Positions 60,657 through 64,000 of a stretch of DNA of 64,000 nt are shown one piece after another. The notes under the pieces are model-generated. The model was not told the DNA's origin and did not search any database. It saw nothing but the letters and a program-made list of their open reading frames with translations. Origin of the DNA: Salvelinus alpinus. Lineage: Eukaryota; Chordata; Actinopteri; Salmoniformes; Salmonidae. Positions within the stretch are counted from its first letter, which is position 1; every line of letters starts with the position of its first letter. The stretch lies in the NCBI RefSeq assembly GCF_045679555.1, contig NC_092100.1, positions 36,418,106 to 36,482,105 of the forward strand. Reading direction: 5' to 3'. Position numbers and translations under genes: made by a program.

Positions 60657-61309
60657 CAGTGCATTCGGAAAGTATTCAGACCCGTTGACTTTTTCCACAT
60701 TTTGTTATGTTACAGCTCTATTCTAAAATGGATACAATTGTTTTCCCCCCTCATCAATCTATACACAATACCCCATAATGAAAAAGCAAAAACAGGTTTT
60801 CTATACATTTTTGCAAATTTATTACAAATGAAAAAAAAGTATTCAGACCCTTTACTCAGTACTTTGTTGAAGCACCTTTGGCAGCGATTACAGCCTCCAG
60901 TCTTGTTGGGTATTTCTCTTATTCTTCTCTTCAGATCCTCTCAAGCTCTGTCAGGTTGGATGGGGAGCGTCGCTGCACAGCTATTTTCAGGTCTCTACAG
61001 AGATGTTAGATTGGGTTAAAGTCTGGGCTCTGGCTGAGCCACTCAAGGACATTCAGAGATTTGTCCCAAATCCACTCCTGTGTTGTCTTGGCTGTGTGCT
61101 TAGGGTTGTTGTCCTGTTGGAAGGTGAAACTTCACCTTCATTTTCAATACATTTGCTAAGATTTCTAAAAACATGTTTTCACTTTGTCATTATGGGGTAT
61201 TGTGCGTAGATGGGTGAGTCAATGTGAATGTAATACATTTTGAATTCAGGCTGTAACACAACAACATTTGGAATAAGTCAAGGGGTATGAATACTTTCTG
61301 AAGGCACTG
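60657..61309. mobile_element. Mosaic Tc1-like element, 653 bp
   Basis: The left end CAGTGCATTCGGAAAGTATT belongs to the family at 35977-37318. The right end (AAGGGGTATGAATACTTTCT, GAAGGCACTG) belongs to the family at 3673-4737. TA flanks both sides. The switch is near 61130-61145, and most of the transposase region is missing. Confidence 0.85.
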
Positions 61310-61665
61310 TAGTTGAATTAGTCTAAATATATTATCATAAGCATATGGTTTGGAGGGTTCTTATATATGAATCTTGATATAGACTATAGCTAGAATTAAA
61401 TACTTGAGGTACATTGAATCACCTCAACATTAGACTAGACCACGTTTGCAGCTTCAAAATGACAACATATTTTCAAAATAAGTGAGACATACGGTAATAC
61501 AGTAACACTTGACATCAATTTCTTATACATCTGTAGTAATTTTTTGATCATAACAATAGCAACATTGTTGTTACATAGGATTTAGCTAGTGTCGTGTCTT
61601 TGGCATCATTACACTGAAGACTTATTTTTATAAAAAATTCTCTGTAATTATTATTACGTGATTAA

Positions 61666-63488
61666 CCTGTTTGGGCTGCAGGGGCAGTATTGAGTAGCCT
61701 GGATAAAAGGTGCCCATTTCAAACGGCCTCGTACTCAATTCTTGCTCGTACAATATGCATATTATTATTACTATTGGATAGAAAACACTCTCTAGTTTCT
61801 AAAACCGTTTGAATTATATCTGTGAGTAAAACAGAACTCATTTTGCAGCAAACTTCCTGACAGGAAGTGGAAAATCTGAACTCGATGCTCTGTTCTAGGG
61901 CCTGCCTATAAATGTGCTTGATATTTATTAGTATACATGCACTTCATACGCCTTCCACTAGATGTCAACAGGCAGTGAGAGAAGAAATGGAGTGTATAAC
62001 ATGATCTGAGGTCGAATAAAAGCTCTTGGCATGACGTGACCCCAATTTCCTGTTTTCTGGAACGCGCGAGAAGGGACCTGGTATTGCCTTCTGTAAAGCT
62101 GTCGTTATAGACGACTAATATCTCCGGCTTTGATTTTATTTGATAAATGTGACAATATCATCGTAAAGTATGTTTTTTCAATGTAGTTTTATTAGATTAT
62201 TGAATTTTTTTCGGGACGTTAGGCGTGTTGCTTTGTCTGCGTTTGTTCACGAAGGAGAGCTTCGCGCCACTTTGCTAGCTTTCCGTGCTAATTGACTGGA
62301 GAAGAGGACATTCTAAAACCAAACAACGATTGTTCCCGACAAAGGACCCCTTGTACAACATTCTGATGGAAGATCATCAAAAGTAGGACCCATTTTATGA
62401 TGCTATTTCATATATCTGTCGAACATGTTGTACTATTAGTTTGCGCCCAGATTTTGGGCACTCTCTCGCTATAACTAAGCTGGATGTCGTAATGAAGTTA
62501 TTTTTAGAATTCTAACACGGCGATTGCATTAAGAACTAGTGTATCTATCATTTCCTATACAACATGTATTTTTTAGTAACGTTTATGAATAGTTATTTGG
62601 TCAGAATAGTTGAGTGTCATAAAAATATCCGGACTTTCTGGGAAAAAGATGCTACGTTAGCACAATGTATAACCACTGATTTCAGCTCTAAATATGCACA
62701 TTTTCGAACAAAACATAAGTGTATGTATAACCTGATGTTATAGGACTGTCATCTGATGAAGCTTATCAAGGTTAGTCAAAAATTATATATCTTTTGCTGG
62801 TTTGTTACGATCGCTAACTTTTGCTGCTGGTAAATGGCTTGTGTTTCTGGCTATTGTGGTAAGCTAATATAATGCTATATTGTGTTTTCGCTGTAAAACA
62901 CTTAATAAATCGGAAATATTGGCTGGAATCACAAGATGCTTGTCTTTCATTTGCTGTACACCATGTATTTTTCAGAAATGTTTTATGATGAGTATTTAGG
63001 TATTTCACGTTGGTGTCTGTAATTACTCTGGCTGCTTCGGTGCTATTTGTGACGGTAGCTGTGATGGTAGCTGCAATGTAAAACTGATTTATACCTCAAA
63101 TATGCACATTTTTTGAACAAAACATAGATTTATTGTATAACATGTTATAAGACTGTCATCTGATGAAGTTGTTTCTTGGTTAGTTTGGTTGGTTCTTGGT
63201 TAGTTAGGTTGGTTTTGTGCATGCTACCTGTGCTGTGAAAAATGTCTGTCCTTTTTTGTATTTGGTGGTGAGCTAACATAAATATACGTGGTGTTTTCGC
63301 TGTAAAACATTTTAAAAATCGGACATGTTGGCTGGATTCACAAGATGTTTATCTTTCATTTGCTGTATTGGACTTGTTAATGTGTGAAAGTTAAATATTT
63401 ATAAAAAATATCTTTTGAATTTCGCGCCCTGCACTTGAAGTGGCTGTTGTCATATTGTGCCCGGCTTCGGGCTTGCAGCCCAAAGAAG
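61666..63488. mobile_element. 1.8-kb TTAA-flanked nonautonomous element with internal duplication
   Basis: TTAA at 61662-61665 and 63489-63492 flank inverted ends (TTTGGGCTGCAGGGGCAG against GGGCTTGCAGCCCAAAGAAG). TTAA duplications suggest the piggyBac superfamily. No reading frame over 70 codons exists. An internal segment of about 300-400 bp is present twice (about 62676-62990 and 63083-63372). Confidence 0.75.
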
Positions 63489-63492
63489 TTAA

Positions 63493-64000
63493 ACTAAATT
63501 AATCATGTAACTGTAATTAACTAGGAAGTCGGGGCACCAAGGAAAATATTCAGATCACAAAGTTATGATTTTCCTAATATATTTTAATATCTGATCAATT
63601 AGTCTTCTAATCAATAAATTTTTCTTTACCTCACGTTAGTCTCATTCCAAACATCGTAAATTGTTGGTTATCTGCATGAACCCAGTCTTCACTATGAGTC
63701 ATCCATACATCAATTGTCTTAAATCATTTATTTACTAACTAAATAATCACAGAAATGCACAAAACAAATAAGTAGGTATGGTTACAAGGAAATGATAGGG
63801 GAATGTTCCCTAGTGGGCTAAACCGGCATGGCGGTTTGTTAGACAAAGGGACTCAGGAGGGCGCGAAAGTTAAAAGACACTACAAAGTTGATAATTATAA
63901 CAATTGAAATGCTAATCCTTTGTACATGAACGCTCCAACATTCAGGAATAATTGCAATCAATATATATATATATATTTACGCTCAGTGTGTTGTCGTGAT
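63493..64000. repeat. Interspersed repeat running off the right edge
   Basis: Sequence such as CTAGGAAGTCGGGGCACCAA and GGGCTAAACCGGCATGGCGG has the look of an abundant salmonid repeat. No gene; the boundary to the right is not in the window. The class was not determined. Confidence 0.45.

Overview
This window is nuclear DNA of a teleost fish, almost certainly a salmonid. The evidence is multi-exon vertebrate genes with GT-AG introns, two HpaI-type SINEs (a family restricted to salmonids), several salmonid Tc1-like transposon families including a Sleeping Beauty-type element, hAT elements, TTAA-flanked elements, and very long CA/GT and pyrimidine microsatellites. I found no bacterial operon, CRISPR array or plasmid-like feature.

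Five host genes can be modelled, and in each the exon phases close without a frameshift. C2CD5 (+) enters from the left edge; its last 12 coding exons lie at 283-5935. MOB2-like (-) has five coding exons at 25282-31971. PPP6R2 (-) has 23 coding exons at 35760-47462, summing to 1,007 codons plus stop. DNAJA2 (+) has nine coding exons at 48994-57336 and 415 codons. An unidentified coiled-coil gene (-) at 58946-60549 converges on DNAJA2. PPP6R2 and DNAJA2 are head to head and appear to share a promoter region of about 1.5 kb.

Between C2CD5 and PPP6R2 lie decayed gene remnants. These are one LMF2 exon (9295-9488, +), the last two MIOX exons (17386-17622, -), a B30.2 domain (about 21070-21570, +), and two LRR exons of a fish NLR (about 26990-27402, +). 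PPP6R2, MIOX and LMF2 lie close together on human 22q13.33 in the same order and relative orientation, so the first two remnants look like the ghost of that block after local gene loss. Duplicate-gene loss after the salmonid genome duplication is a natural explanation.

The rest is repeat-rich: nine Tc1-like copies or fragments (one a mosaic of two families, two internally deleted), hAT and TTAA MITEs, LINE 3' ends, one solo LTR with a 5-bp target duplication, a 27-bp minisatellite open in both strands, and a 680-bp inverted repeat pair spanning the PPP6R2/DNAJA2 promoter. No undescribed molecular system is evident. The most informative observations are the synteny ghosts, an exon relic upstream of the PPP6R2 start codon, a 98-bp inverted insert that records the empty site of the solo LTR, UG-rich splice acceptors, and a DPW-repeat tract in PPP6R2.
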